This document shows positions 1 through 5,090 of a DNA stretch of 7,508 bases, one piece after another. The notes beneath the pieces are model-generated. The model made no database searches. It was not told where the DNA came from and saw only the letters and a program-made list of their open reading frames with translations. The DNA is from an uncultured Collinsella sp. (GTDB lineage: Bacteria; Actinomycetota; Coriobacteriia; Coriobacteriales; Coriobacteriaceae). The position numbers and the translations under genes are program-made. The stretch covers positions 1-7,508 of the forward strand of contig CATXML010000054.1 of NCBI GenBank assembly GCA_958372035.1, in the 5' to 3' direction. Position 1 is the stretch's first letter, and every line of letters starts with the position of its first letter.

Positions 1-573
1 AAGTACAACGCTTTCATTAAAAGCGACTACATCGTCTACACCATTACCGATACTGGCACGGCTGATGTTTATCTCGATGCATCTGATGGTGCACCCGTAA
101 CGATTGAAGCCGTGGGTGGCGATGCTTCGGAGACAATGGTCGGTTCTCTGCGTGTCGCGATTACTACGCAAGCGATTGCGGATAACGGCACGTCGGGTAC
201 TGGTCCAGAGGATCTGCGCGTCGTGTATGCCATGAGCGATGAGAAGGGCAAGGGTAACGACGCAACCGCCATTGCTGGCTGGACGAGCATCCAGAACATT
301 GATGGTAAGCCGACGCTCGCGCAGGCGACCTATAGGCACATCTATACTGGCGGCACGGACGGATGGGTTGCCACTAAGGGCACGAGCGGCGATTATTCAG
401 TTGCTACGGGTACTAATCCGATCGCTACGGGCGTTGGCTATAGGGGTGTTGCCGTTCACGTCTACATTTGGATGGAAGGAACCGACGCGGATTGCGTTAA
501 TGGTAAATCCATCGAGAACAGTCCAACGACCTATAACGTTAGTGTTAAGCTCGCCGGTGTCGCAACGTCGTAA
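1..573 (+). CDS. Secreted TasA/SipW-substrate-like surface protein, 3' part only
   Basis: The reading frame is open from the first base and ends at TAA 571-573, so 190 C-terminal residues are visible and the start lies upstream. Seen: DVYL (visible residues 22-25), then SLRVAIT (49-55), and near the end VHVYIWMEGTDADC (152-165). The same blocks recur in the genes at 5091-5975 and 5987-6823, which shows common descent. The family is inferred to be secreted beta-sandwich surface proteins of the TasA/camelysin kind; the export signal of this copy is outside the window. Oddities: the first cysteine of the EGCDxxC motif is threonine here (EGTDADC), so the disulfide suggested for its paralogues cannot form in the same way. 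Codon use (AAA, ATT, GTT, TAT more common) looks less GC-biased than in the right-hand paralogues. A strong terminator follows 30 nt after the stop, so this is the last gene of its transcript. Family membership is well supported; function is inferred. Confidence 0.8.
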   Translation, partial: KYNAFIKSDYIVYTITDTGTADVYLDASDGAPVTIEAVGGDASETMVGSLRVAITTQAIADNGTSGTGPEDLRVVYAMSDEKGKGNDATAIAGWTSIQNIDGKPTLAQATYRHIYTGGTDGWVATKGTSGDYSVATGTNPIATGVGYRGVAVHVYIWMEGTDADCVNGKSIENSPTTYNVSVKLAGVATS

Positions 574-603
574 TGCCGACGTTCGTAACATGCAAATGTC
601 CAA

Positions 604-634
604 GGGCTCACTTCGAAGGAAGTGGGCCCTTTTT
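604..634 (+). terminator. Intrinsic terminator after the left surface-protein gene
   Basis: GGGCTCACTTC (604-614) pairs with GAAGTGGGCCC (619-629) around a 4-nt loop, an 11-bp stem with one G-T wobble, followed directly by a T run at 630-634. It ends the transcript of the surface-protein gene and insulates the endonuclease gene downstream. It also argues that the endonuclease does not start at the ATG at 573, because that frame would run through the hairpin. Confidence 0.9.
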
Positions 635-637
635 CGT

Positions 638-665
638 TTGGCGTCATCATTTCGTAGGCGATAAT
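638..665 (+). promoter_or_regulatory. Candidate sigma-70 promoter of the HNH endonuclease gene
   Basis: TTGGCG at 638-643 (-35) and GATAAT at 660-665 (-10) are separated by 16 bp. Transcription would start near 672, giving a leader of about 24 nt that carries the GGAGG site at 685-689. It lies directly after the preceding terminator, as expected for an independently expressed gene. Identified by eye only. Confidence 0.5.
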
Positions 666-695
666 GTGGGGAACTGTTCTTCCTGGAGGTTCCTT

Positions 696-1778
696 ATGGA
701 CGGCATCGCATCTAGTGTTCCGCTGATTGCTCGGCCGAGTTTCGACCGCGCTTGCAGCCTTGTGCCGTCCGAATATGTCCAGGCTTGGGAGTGGTTCTTG
801 CGCGAGGAGCGGCGTGGTGGCCTGTGGGACAAGCTCCCGCATCGCACCAATGCCGATAGTCCCCAGTATCCTTTTCGCCTGACGATTGATTCCGAACCCT
901 TTCCGGTGTCGCGCGATTCGGGCATCTTTTGGCCTGGTCGCGGGCGCGTTAAGCATCTGAGCGAAAAGACCTTCGCCCTTTCGGTGCACAATTCCAAGCG
1001 TGGCTCCTACCCTGATGTTCCGCCGCTCTATCTCGAGGACGGCACGTGGGTGCTCAAGTACTCGTCGCAAAGTGCTTCGGTCGAAAACTGGCGCGACCAG
1101 GACTACAACCAGAAGATGATCAACTGCATGGAGTGCGGCGTTCCCGTTGGTGTTTTCTTTGCAACGAGCGCCGGCTACAAGGTGCTGGGCTTGGCGTTTG
1201 TTGAGCGCTACGAGCCGGAGAACAGCTGGTTTGTACTGCATGGCCCCGTCCATAAGGGTGGACCCGACGCGCGCTTCTTCCCTGATATGAGCTACATGAA
1301 GGACGCTCCGGTCGCGGCGGAGTTTTCCGGCACTCCAGCGAGCGACGATGAAAAGGTCCGTTATGCGTTGCGTCGCGAGCGAATCGGCCAGCAGCGTTTT
1401 CGCAATCAGCTTTTTGAGGCTTATACCGGTCGATGTGCCGTCTCGGGCTGCAATGTGGATGAAGCTCTCGAGGCCGCGCATATCGAGAACTACTCGGGTC
1501 CCAAGTCGCAAGTTGTCAGCAACGGTATTCTGCTGCGCCGTGACTTGCACTCGCTGTTCGATGCTCATTTGATTTCGTTTGAGCTGGTGCGCGGCGACTA
1601 TCAACTTTGCGGGTCGTACCTTCTGCAACAAACGGATTATGCGACGTTTGCGGGTTCGGTGCTGCGTGAGCCGGACGAACATCGCTTTCGTCCCAATGCT
1701 CGATTCCTCGAAGCGCATCGTGCCGAGTTCGATTTCTCGGAATCGCGTCGTCATGCGGAAGCCGTTGCTCCGTATTAG
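696..1778 (+). CDS. HNH endonuclease with SRA/PUA-like N-terminal domain, probable modification-dependent restriction enzyme
   Basis: A 360-residue protein. The start at 696 is chosen because GGAGG (685-689) lies 6 nt upstream; the longer frame from 573 would cross a terminator. Residues about 235-300 form an HNH_2-type nuclease: a C247-x4-C252 pair, AHI at 261-263 with the putative catalytic H262, N276-G277, and RRDLHSLFD at 281-289 with the second metal histidine H285. All key residues are present, so it should be active. Residues about 95-185 include WVLKYSS, a basic/polar stretch, GVPVGVFF (148-155) and YKVLGLAFVERY (161-172). This order resembles the SRA/PUA-like modified-base readers found in front of HNH domains in type IV (McrA-like) enzymes, an inference from pattern only. 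There is no methyltransferase nearby, which fits a type IV enzyme cutting modified foreign DNA. Nuclease call firm; substrate unknown. Confidence 0.8.
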   Translation: MDGIASSVPLIARPSFDRACSLVPSEYVQAWEWFLREERRGGLWDKLPHRTNADSPQYPFRLTIDSEPFPVSRDSGIFWPGRGRVKHLSEKTFALSVHNSKRGSYPDVPPLYLEDGTWVLKYSSQSASVENWRDQDYNQKMINCMECGVPVGVFFATSAGYKVLGLAFVERYEPENSWFVLHGPVHKGGPDARFFPDMSYMKDAPVAAEFSGTPASDDEKVRYALRRERIGQQRFRNQLFEAYTGRCAVSGCNVDEALEAAHIENYSGPKSQVVSNGILLRRDLHSLFDAHLISFELVRGDYQLCGSYLLQQTDYATFAGSVLREPDEHRFRPNARFLEAHRAEFDFSESRRHAEAVAPY

Positions 1779-1896
1779 TTAGGTGCAGCCCATCGCTGTC
1801 TAATCATGTCGATTGATCGAATCGCGCTGCGCCGCATCGAGAGCTGCACGATCCTGCCATCCTCTCCTCAACGGTTAAAACGGGAAAGGGGAGCCC

Positions 1897-2178
1897 ATGG
1901 GATGGCGAAGCGATATCGCGCGCGGCGCATATGGAAACTTACCGCGAGCGTTAATGGACCGGAGCCTGTTCCCGCTCGTTGAGGCCGGCTGTAGCCAAAT
2001 CTGCCTGCCTTGTCCTCGCTGCGGCGCAGACCTCCCATGCCTAGACATCAGCTTCATCGACACCCGCGACAAACACGCCGCCGATTCACGCACTCGAACA
2101 GGCTTGCGCCTTCCAGTCTATCCTCAACAATGTCCAACCTGCGAATGCGCCATTACCTATGACGATATGGAGCAATGA
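1897..2178 (+). CDS. Small double-CxxC zinc-ribbon protein, function unknown
   Basis: A 93-residue protein with two CPxC knuckles: CPRC at residues 39-42 and CPTC at 79-82, about 37 residues apart, with extra cysteines at 32, 36, 48 and 84. This is the layout of a zinc ribbon, so one bound Zn is likely. A purine-rich AAGGGGAG site ends 3 nt before the ATG, a little close but usable. It begins 118 nt after the HNH gene on the same strand and could be cotranscribed with it, since no terminator is visible between them. No enzyme motif, signal peptide or membrane segment is seen. I do not recognise a named family; a DNA/RNA-binding or adaptor role would be a guess. The cysteine pattern and ribosome site favour a real gene. 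Confidence 0.5.
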   Translation: MGWRSDIARGAYGNLPRALMDRSLFPLVEAGCSQICLPCPRCGADLPCLDISFIDTRDKHAADSRTRTGLRLPVYPQQCPTCECAITYDDMEQ

Positions 2179-2190
2179 GGGGGCTTGTGC

Positions 2191-2361
2191 TTGGACAAAT
2201 CCAACGATTCAAGTTTCAATGCATTGCGCTCGCAACTCAACTACCTGCGCATACTCGATTTTCGAGGATACCTGAACTCGATTTTCGAGCTTTGCCCTAC
2301 AGGTAGATCCCCTCGAACAAGCTCTTGTGGAACTGGGTGTGGTGGTCGCGTGCCCAGGTGA
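2191..2361 (+). CDS. Possible short ORF or gene remnant (TTG start), doubtful
   Basis: TTG at 2191 is preceded by GAGGGGG (2177-2183) at 7-nt spacing, overlapping the stop of the zinc-ribbon gene, an operon-like arrangement. The first roughly 38 residues (beginning LDKSNDSSFNALRSQ, with RILDFRGYLNSIFELC further on) read like a plausible helical protein N-terminus. The last third overlaps the end of the minus-strand DUF5710-type gene and is low-quality sequence. The twin palindromes at 2253-2289 lie inside it. It could be the stub of a gene whose rest was lost, or chance. A GTG-start alternative frame exists at 2187 (39 residues). Confidence 0.2.
   Translation: MDKSNDSSFNALRSQLNYLRILDFRGYLNSIFELCPTGRSPRTSSCGTGCGGRVPR
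2253..2289. repeat. Twin palindromic repeat, two copies of ACTCGATTTTCGAG
   Basis: The 14-mer ACTCGATTTTCGAG occurs at 2253-2266 and again at 2276-2289, 23 bp apart start to start, about two helical turns. Each contains the dyad CTCGA-TTT-TCGAG. The pair lies just past the ends of two convergent genes. Paired identical dyads on one helix face are typical of an operator for a dimeric repressor; as RNA they would be two small hairpins in the 3' untranslated region of the minus-strand gene. No clear T run follows on either strand, so a standard terminator is unlikely. Confidence 0.7.
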
Positions 2362-2995
2362 AGAGCGCCTGGTCAAAGTTGTCCTGACTGTCGGGGATGC
2401 CGTAGACGCCGGCGACTTCCACGCGCACGAACTCCAGCGCGGGCAGCTTGTTGATGGCCGTGAGTGCAAACGGCGACGTGGGCTCCTCGAACAGGTAATG
2501 GCTGCCTTGCAGCGCGCCGCAGGCGGTGCAGGTGCTGGAGAGCGATACGGTCTTAGTGGTGCGCGACGTTGTGGGCTTGTAGCCGCAGCGCTCGCGCAGG
2601 TAGTCGCGAATTTCGGCCGGCACGCAGCCCAGCGCGGGGACGATGGCTATGGCGTTGGCGCGGGCGGTGTCGATCGCGATGTGGCCCGCGTCGTCCATGG
2701 CGGGCGCAGCGCCGGGCGCGGCCTTGCTGCCCGAGTCCTCGGCCACCCGATACGGAATGCCGAAGGCCGTGACCGTCGTCTGCTCGTGGCACTTCCAACA
2801 TTCGCGCTTGCCAAGCACCAGATAGATGTAGGGCGCGCTGGGGTCGGAACGATCCACGCCGGGCAGCCACGCGGCAAAGGGCTCGGGGTTGACGCCATCG
2901 GGCACGTACCAGATCTTCTTGGTCCGGTCCCACTTGGCGCCCAGGGCCTTAGCCTCGTCTTTGTGCGAAAAGGGAACATCGAGCTCGGTGCGCAT
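2297..2995 (-). CDS. DUF5710-type domain protein with paired CxxC motifs
   Basis: A 232-residue protein. The start at 2995 is set by AAAGGAG (3007-3001 on the minus strand) 5 nt upstream; the longer frame to 3208 has no such site. Residues 3-45 (TELDVPFSHKDEAKALGAKW, then WYVPDGVNPEPFAAWLP) match my memory of the DUF5710 module: a short fold with an alternating basic/aromatic pattern, found alone or attached to topoisomerase, primase or nuclease-like proteins and suspected to bind nucleic acid. C66-W-K-C69 and C156-T-A-C159 form a probable split zinc ribbon; the stretch between them includes an Ala/Gly-rich linker (about 88-103). The C-terminus contains FTWARDHH (212-219). No catalytic residues are recognised. 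It is divergent from the nuclease-fold gene at 3301 across 305 bp and convergent with the zinc-ribbon gene. The gene is clearly real; the domain name is from memory. Confidence 0.75.
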   Translation of the reverse strand: MRTELDVPFSHKDEAKALGAKWDRTKKIWYVPDGVNPEPFAAWLPGVDRSDPSAPYIYLVLGKRECWKCHEQTTVTAFGIPYRVAEDSGSKAAPGAAPAMDDAGHIAIDTARANAIAIVPALGCVPAEIRDYLRERCGYKPTTSRTTKTVSLSSTCTACGALQGSHYLFEEPTSPFALTAINKLPALEFVRVEVAGVYGIPDSQDNFDQALFTWARDHHTQFHKSLFEGIYL

Positions 2996-3033
2996 GGCGG
3001 CTCCTTTGTGCGGCTTGCGGTGCATGTGCTCCA

Positions 3034-3039
3034 AGGATA
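3034..3039 (-). promoter_or_regulatory. Weak candidate -10 element of the DUF5710-type gene
   Basis: TATCCT reads on the minus strand at 3039-3034. Transcription would start near 3027 and give a leader of about 32 nt containing AAAGGAG. No good -35 hexamer is seen at the right distance. Confidence 0.3.
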
Positions 3040-3134
3040 CCCCAGCGGCGGGTGCGTGGTCGCTAAACGAGCATTTCGACCGTCCGAGAAGTCGCGGAGC
3101 ATTTTGGCGAGGGCGCACCGTCAAGCAAATGGTC

Positions 3135-3172
3135 AGCTTTTGGTCAGTTGAGCGGCAACCTTGCCAAAAGCT
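3135..3172. promoter_or_regulatory. Inverted repeat, possible operator in divergent region
   Basis: AGCTTTTGG at 3135-3143 is the exact reverse complement of CCAAAAGCT at 3164-3172, with 20 bp between. The flanks GTC (3132-3134) and GAC (3174-3176) continue the symmetry after a 1-bp slip. It lies between the two divergent genes and could bind a regulator serving both. There is no T run for a terminator. Confidence 0.4.
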
Positions 3173-3285
3173 TGACGGATTTGCATTTAGACGTCGACGA
3201 ATGAACACTTTGGTTGCGCCACAGCAAAAAACTGCTGGTCGTTTGCCGAAAACTCGCCAGGGTCGCGAGTCGCCGTCGACGCGCG

Positions 3286-3294
3286 TGCTATCTT
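3286..3294 (+). promoter_or_regulatory. Extended -10 promoter, probably producing a leaderless mRNA
   Basis: TGCTATCTT fits the extended -10 pattern TGnTATnnT and ends 6 nt before the ATG at 3301, so the transcript would start at or next to the A of the start codon. This agrees with the lack of any ribosome-binding site upstream of that ATG. No -35 hexamer is visible, which extended -10 promoters can lack. Confidence 0.5.
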
Positions 3295-3300
3295 CGCGCC

Positions 3301-4404
3301 ATGGGGTACTTTATCGTTTCACATAACGCTGCGTTGGCGCTTTTGGCGCACATCCCGAACCCGCGCTTTGGGGACTCGGAACCAGATGTCGTGTCGATCG
3401 CGGGCGCCTGTGCGCTCTGTGACCAGGAGGCACAGGAGTTTATCGATCGCTATGATCTGGGGATCCAAACGCTGGATTTGCTGGTGCCGTCGCGCGCCGA
3501 CCGTCGGCGGAGCAAACATGTTAAGACGCATCTCTGCACCAACGAGCTCCCGGCGGGTTCGTTTATCTCGCTGGGCCACTGGATGGGCGGCCTGGATGCG
3601 TACGTGTGCGCTCCCGAGCTGGCGTTTGTGCAGGCTGCACACGACAGCTCTGCGGCCGAGGCCATCTATGCCGGCTATGCCATGACATCGAACTACCGGT
3701 TGGATAACCTTGCCCCCGGCGGGGTGACCAGTAGGGATGCGGGCATGCGCGATAGCAAGCTCACGACCAAGGAGCTCATTGCGGCGTATATCGAGAAGTC
3801 CCCCAAGGTGAGGGATCTTGCGAAAGCAAAAGCGCTGCTTGCATATGTGATTGAGGGGTCGCGCTCTCCCAGGGAGTCGGGGCTTTGCATGTTTATGTCG
3901 CTGCCTGCGCGCTACGGCGGGCATGCATTGGGCAAGGCCGAGCTCAACAAGAAGGTCTTCATTCGCGATGGATTCAACGATGGGCGCGAGCGCAAGCTGC
4001 GCGTGCTGGAGCGCACGCCCGACATAACGCTTACGGCTAAAGTCGAGGTGGGCAGGGATAAAGTAAAGGCCGGGCTGCTGCCAGAGGTACTGACCGCGAT
4101 GGTCGACTACGACAGCGATGCCATTCATGACGGCCGCGAGAAGATCCACAAGGATGCCGAGCGCCGCAACGAGTTGGAACTGCTTGAGGGGGTAGCGTAT
4201 TTTACCGTGACAACCGACCAAGCAAATGACTACGAAAAGCTCGTTCGGCTGTGCGAACGCATCCGACGCAAGCTGCATCGGAATAAGCGCCCCATCTTTA
4301 ACAAGGCGATGAGTGCAGAACAGCGATATTTTGCCAACGCGCGTGCCGAAACGAAGCGATTTTGGCTCTGGCAAGCCGTTATCGATGCGCATCAGTATTG
4401 GTAG
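3301..4404 (+). CDS. AbiEi-like / Vsr-DUF559-like nuclease-fold fusion protein
   Basis: A 367-residue protein. The start at 3301 is preferred because an extended -10 lies just before it; the frame extends back to 3214 only through non-coding-looking sequence. Residues about 45-140 contain LDLLVPSRADRRR, HLCTNELPAGSFISLGHW (77-94) and CAPELAFVQAA (103-113). This resembles the AbiEi-type region in which a conserved ...P, then V-x-x-P-E-hydrophobic-A segment follows the winged helix. Residues about 205-305 match the Vsr/DUF559 endonuclease fold: GGHALGKAELNKK, then MVDYDSDAIHDG (267-278), KDAERRNELELLEG (284-297) and a final strand YFTVT (300-304). The putative active-site acids are D269/D271/D273 with H276. 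Known families pair AbiEi-like parts with DUF559 in actinobacteria, so a phage-defence or DNA-repair role is possible but inferred. No cognate AbiEii-like nucleotidyltransferase is in the window. Fold assignment is moderately sure. Confidence 0.65.
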   Translation: MGYFIVSHNAALALLAHIPNPRFGDSEPDVVSIAGACALCDQEAQEFIDRYDLGIQTLDLLVPSRADRRRSKHVKTHLCTNELPAGSFISLGHWMGGLDAYVCAPELAFVQAAHDSSAAEAIYAGYAMTSNYRLDNLAPGGVTSRDAGMRDSKLTTKELIAAYIEKSPKVRDLAKAKALLAYVIEGSRSPRESGLCMFMSLPARYGGHALGKAELNKKVFIRDGFNDGRERKLRVLERTPDITLTAKVEVGRDKVKAGLLPEVLTAMVDYDSDAIHDGREKIHKDAERRNELELLEGVAYFTVTTDQANDYEKLVRLCERIRRKLHRNKRPIFNKAMSAEQRYFANARAETKRFWLWQAVIDAHQYW

Positions 4405-4440
4405 GGGCGGTAGCGAGGGGTTAGAATTAGCGGCCATATA

Positions 4441-4626
4441 TTCAGGTTTAATACTTTTCCCGAGAAGTGAACGAGCCAGAATGGACCCCCGAAACATCGA
4501 CACTTTTAGGGGCCCGTTTCCTGCGGTTTTGCTGCTGGAATCCTGCGGTTTTGACGTCAAAAAGTGTGGATGCTCCAGGGGTCCAAATAAGCTCGTTCAC
4601 TTCTCGGGAAAAGTATTAGACCTCAA
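4441..4626. repeat. Large near-perfect palindromic element, MITE- or REP-like
   Basis: The arms 4449-4476 and 4591-4618 are perfect reverse complements over 28 bp (left arm begins TAATACTTTTCCCGAGAAG). The pairing continues in the same register in both directions. Outward, 4441-4448 pairs with 4619-4626 with one mismatch and one G-T. Inward, TGGACCCC (4482-4489) pairs with GGGGTCCA (4578-4585), then 4495-4507 with 4560-4572 with one mismatch. All paired positions sum to 9067, so there are no indels. The 52-nt apex (4508-4559) holds a 13-bp direct repeat, TCCTGCGGTTTTG, at 4519-4531 and 4541-4553. TTTTGACGTCAAAA (4549-4562), a perfect palindrome, straddles the right edge of the apex. No transposase or ORF is inside. 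It could be a non-autonomous transposable element, a repetitive extragenic palindrome or a structured RNA. No clear target-site duplication is visible. Confidence 0.8.
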
Positions 4627-4656
4627 TTTAAAGAGGGTTACTTATATGTGACTGCG

Positions 4657-4672
4657 AGACCCATTCGGGTCT
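4657..4672. repeat. Short hairpin AGACCC-ATTC-GGGTCT
   Basis: A 6-bp perfect stem with a 4-nt loop, 30 bp right of the large palindromic element. It has no T run on either side, so it is not a typical terminator. It may be a processing or structural remnant, or chance. Confidence 0.4.
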
Positions 4673-4740
4673 GATCGTGGCAATCACCGGGGCTGTTTGG
4701 GCGCTTTGGGTGCCGCGGCGTCCTTTTGGCTTGGCAGCGT

Positions 4741-4776
4741 AAAACAAAACAGCTCAGAGGCGAAGCCTCTGAGCTG
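4741..4776 (-). terminator. Intrinsic terminator of the tRNA-Val transcript
   Basis: CAGCTCAGAGGC (4750-4761) and GCCTCTGAGCTG (4765-4776) form a perfect 12-bp stem with a 3-nt loop. On the minus strand the stem is followed by TTTTGTTTT (4749-4741). It starts 8 nt beyond the tRNA 3' end, so the tRNA is transcribed alone. Confidence 0.92.
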
Positions 4777-4784
4777 CGAACATT

Positions 4785-4859
4785 TGGTGGGCGTTAGAAG
4801 ATTTGAACTTCTGACCTCTTCCGTGTCAGGGAAGCGCTCTCCCCCTGAGCTAAACGCCC
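4785..4859 (-). tRNA. tRNA-Val(GAC)
   Basis: On the minus strand all parts of a tRNA are present. The acceptor GGGCGTT (4859-4853) pairs with AACGCCC (4795-4789); D stem GCTC/GAGC; anticodon stem CTTCC/GGAAG around the loop CTGACAC, giving anticodon GAC (valine, GUC/GUU codons). The variable loop is short, and the T stem AGAAG/CTTCT surrounds TTCAAAT. The 3' CCA is encoded (4787-4785), for 75 nt in total. It has its own promoter upstream (4889-4917) and a terminator downstream, so it is a single-gene transcript. tRNA genes are common integration targets, but no second copy of its 3' end is seen in the window. Confidence 0.97.
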
Positions 4860-4888
4860 GATCAAGGGTGCGCGAGTGCGCAGGGAAT

Positions 4889-4917
4889 AATATAACGGAG
4901 CTCCCACCCGGTGGCAA
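4889..4917 (-). promoter_or_regulatory. Sigma-70 promoter of tRNA-Val
   Basis: On the minus strand TTGCCA (4917-4912) and TATATT (4894-4889) are separated by exactly 17 bp, close to consensus. Transcription would start near 4882, about 23 nt before the mature tRNA 5' end, as expected for a precursor trimmed by RNase P. Confidence 0.85.
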
Positions 4918-5023
4918 GAACTATTTTAAAAAACTGGTGAATTGTGGCCCCATCGGAGCCTGTCGCAGCGCGAACAGCACACGAAAAGTCGCGTTTGTAC
5001 CCCCGATGAACTGCACGTTCGCG

Positions 5024-5046
5024 TAAAATAATGCCCATTATGGGCA
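5024..5046 (+). promoter_or_regulatory. Candidate -10 plus palindromic operator upstream of the surface-protein operon
   Basis: TAAAAT at 5024-5029 is a fair -10 element, with no good -35 at 16-18 bp upstream. Immediately after it, TGCCCAT (5032-5038) and ATGGGCA (5040-5046) form a perfect 15-bp dyad centred on T5039, which would cover the transcription start. This is a classic place for a repressor operator; alternatively it is a 5' leader hairpin. The missing -35 suggests dependence on an activator or an alternative sigma factor. A further 7-bp inverted repeat CGCGAAC/GTTCGCG lies at 4969-4975 and 5017-5023, reaching the edge of the -10. Confidence 0.45.
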
Positions 5047-5090
5047 AATGGTGTCCAGGTAGTTTGCAACACGGCATCTGGGGGAGGGGC

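Larger units (their letters stand above)
2996..3300. other. Divergent intergenic control region
   Basis: This 305-bp stretch separates two divergent genes and has no convincing gene of its own. It holds the ribosome site of the minus-strand gene (3001-3007), a weak minus-strand -10 (3034-3039), a 9-bp inverted repeat (3135-3143 and 3164-3172), a 6-bp inverted repeat ACTCGC/GCGAGT (3252-3257 and 3265-3270), and an extended -10 directly before the plus-strand gene (3286-3294). The dyads are candidate operators for shared regulation. Confidence 0.5.
4405..4784. other. Gene-free region between the nuclease-fold gene and the tRNA
   Basis: No supported protein gene. It contains the large palindromic element (4441-4626), a small hairpin (4657-4672) and the tRNA terminator (4741-4776). 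The remaining roughly 65 bp (4673-4740) show nothing recognisable. The palindromic element may also end transcription from the preceding gene, which has no terminator of its own. Confidence 0.6.

Noticed and set aside
573..695. Upstream extension of the HNH gene to ATG 573
   Set aside because: It would translate across the 604-634 terminator and the candidate promoter; GGAGG 6 nt before ATG 696 is a far better start signal.
531..1754. 407-codon open frame on the minus strand opposite the HNH gene
   Set aside because: It is antisense to a gene with intact HNH motifs, shows no recognisable domain and arises from GC-rich codon bias.
1809..1820. Palindrome TCGAT-TG-ATCGA after the HNH gene
   Set aside because: Only 5-bp arms, no T run and no promoter nearby; chance is likely in this sequence.
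1806..1982. 58-codon ORF (MSIDRIALRR...) overlapping the zinc-ribbon gene start
   Set aside because: No ribosome site, Arg-rich low-quality translation, and it conflicts with the better-supported CxxC ORF in another frame.
2327..3151. 274-codon plus-strand open frame opposite the DUF5710-type gene
   Set aside because: Gly/Ala/Arg-rich translation with no motif, antisense to a gene with a good ribosome site and two CxxC motifs; it also runs through the divergent control region.
3319..4560. 413-codon minus-strand open frame opposite the nuclease-fold gene
   Set aside because: Its translation has no domain logic, and it starts inside the palindromic element.
4441..4626. Idea that the large palindrome is a retron or CRISPR part
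   Set aside because: No reverse transcriptase, Cas gene or regularly spaced repeat array is present; only one hairpin unit and one duplicated 13-mer are seen.
4313..4651. 112-codon plus-strand frame through the palindromic element
   Set aside because: It overlaps the end of the nuclease-fold gene in another frame and then reads an inverted repeat; this is not coding-like.
4785..4859. tRNA-Val as the attachment site of an integrated element in this window
   Set aside because: No integrase gene and no second copy of the tRNA 3' end were found in the window.
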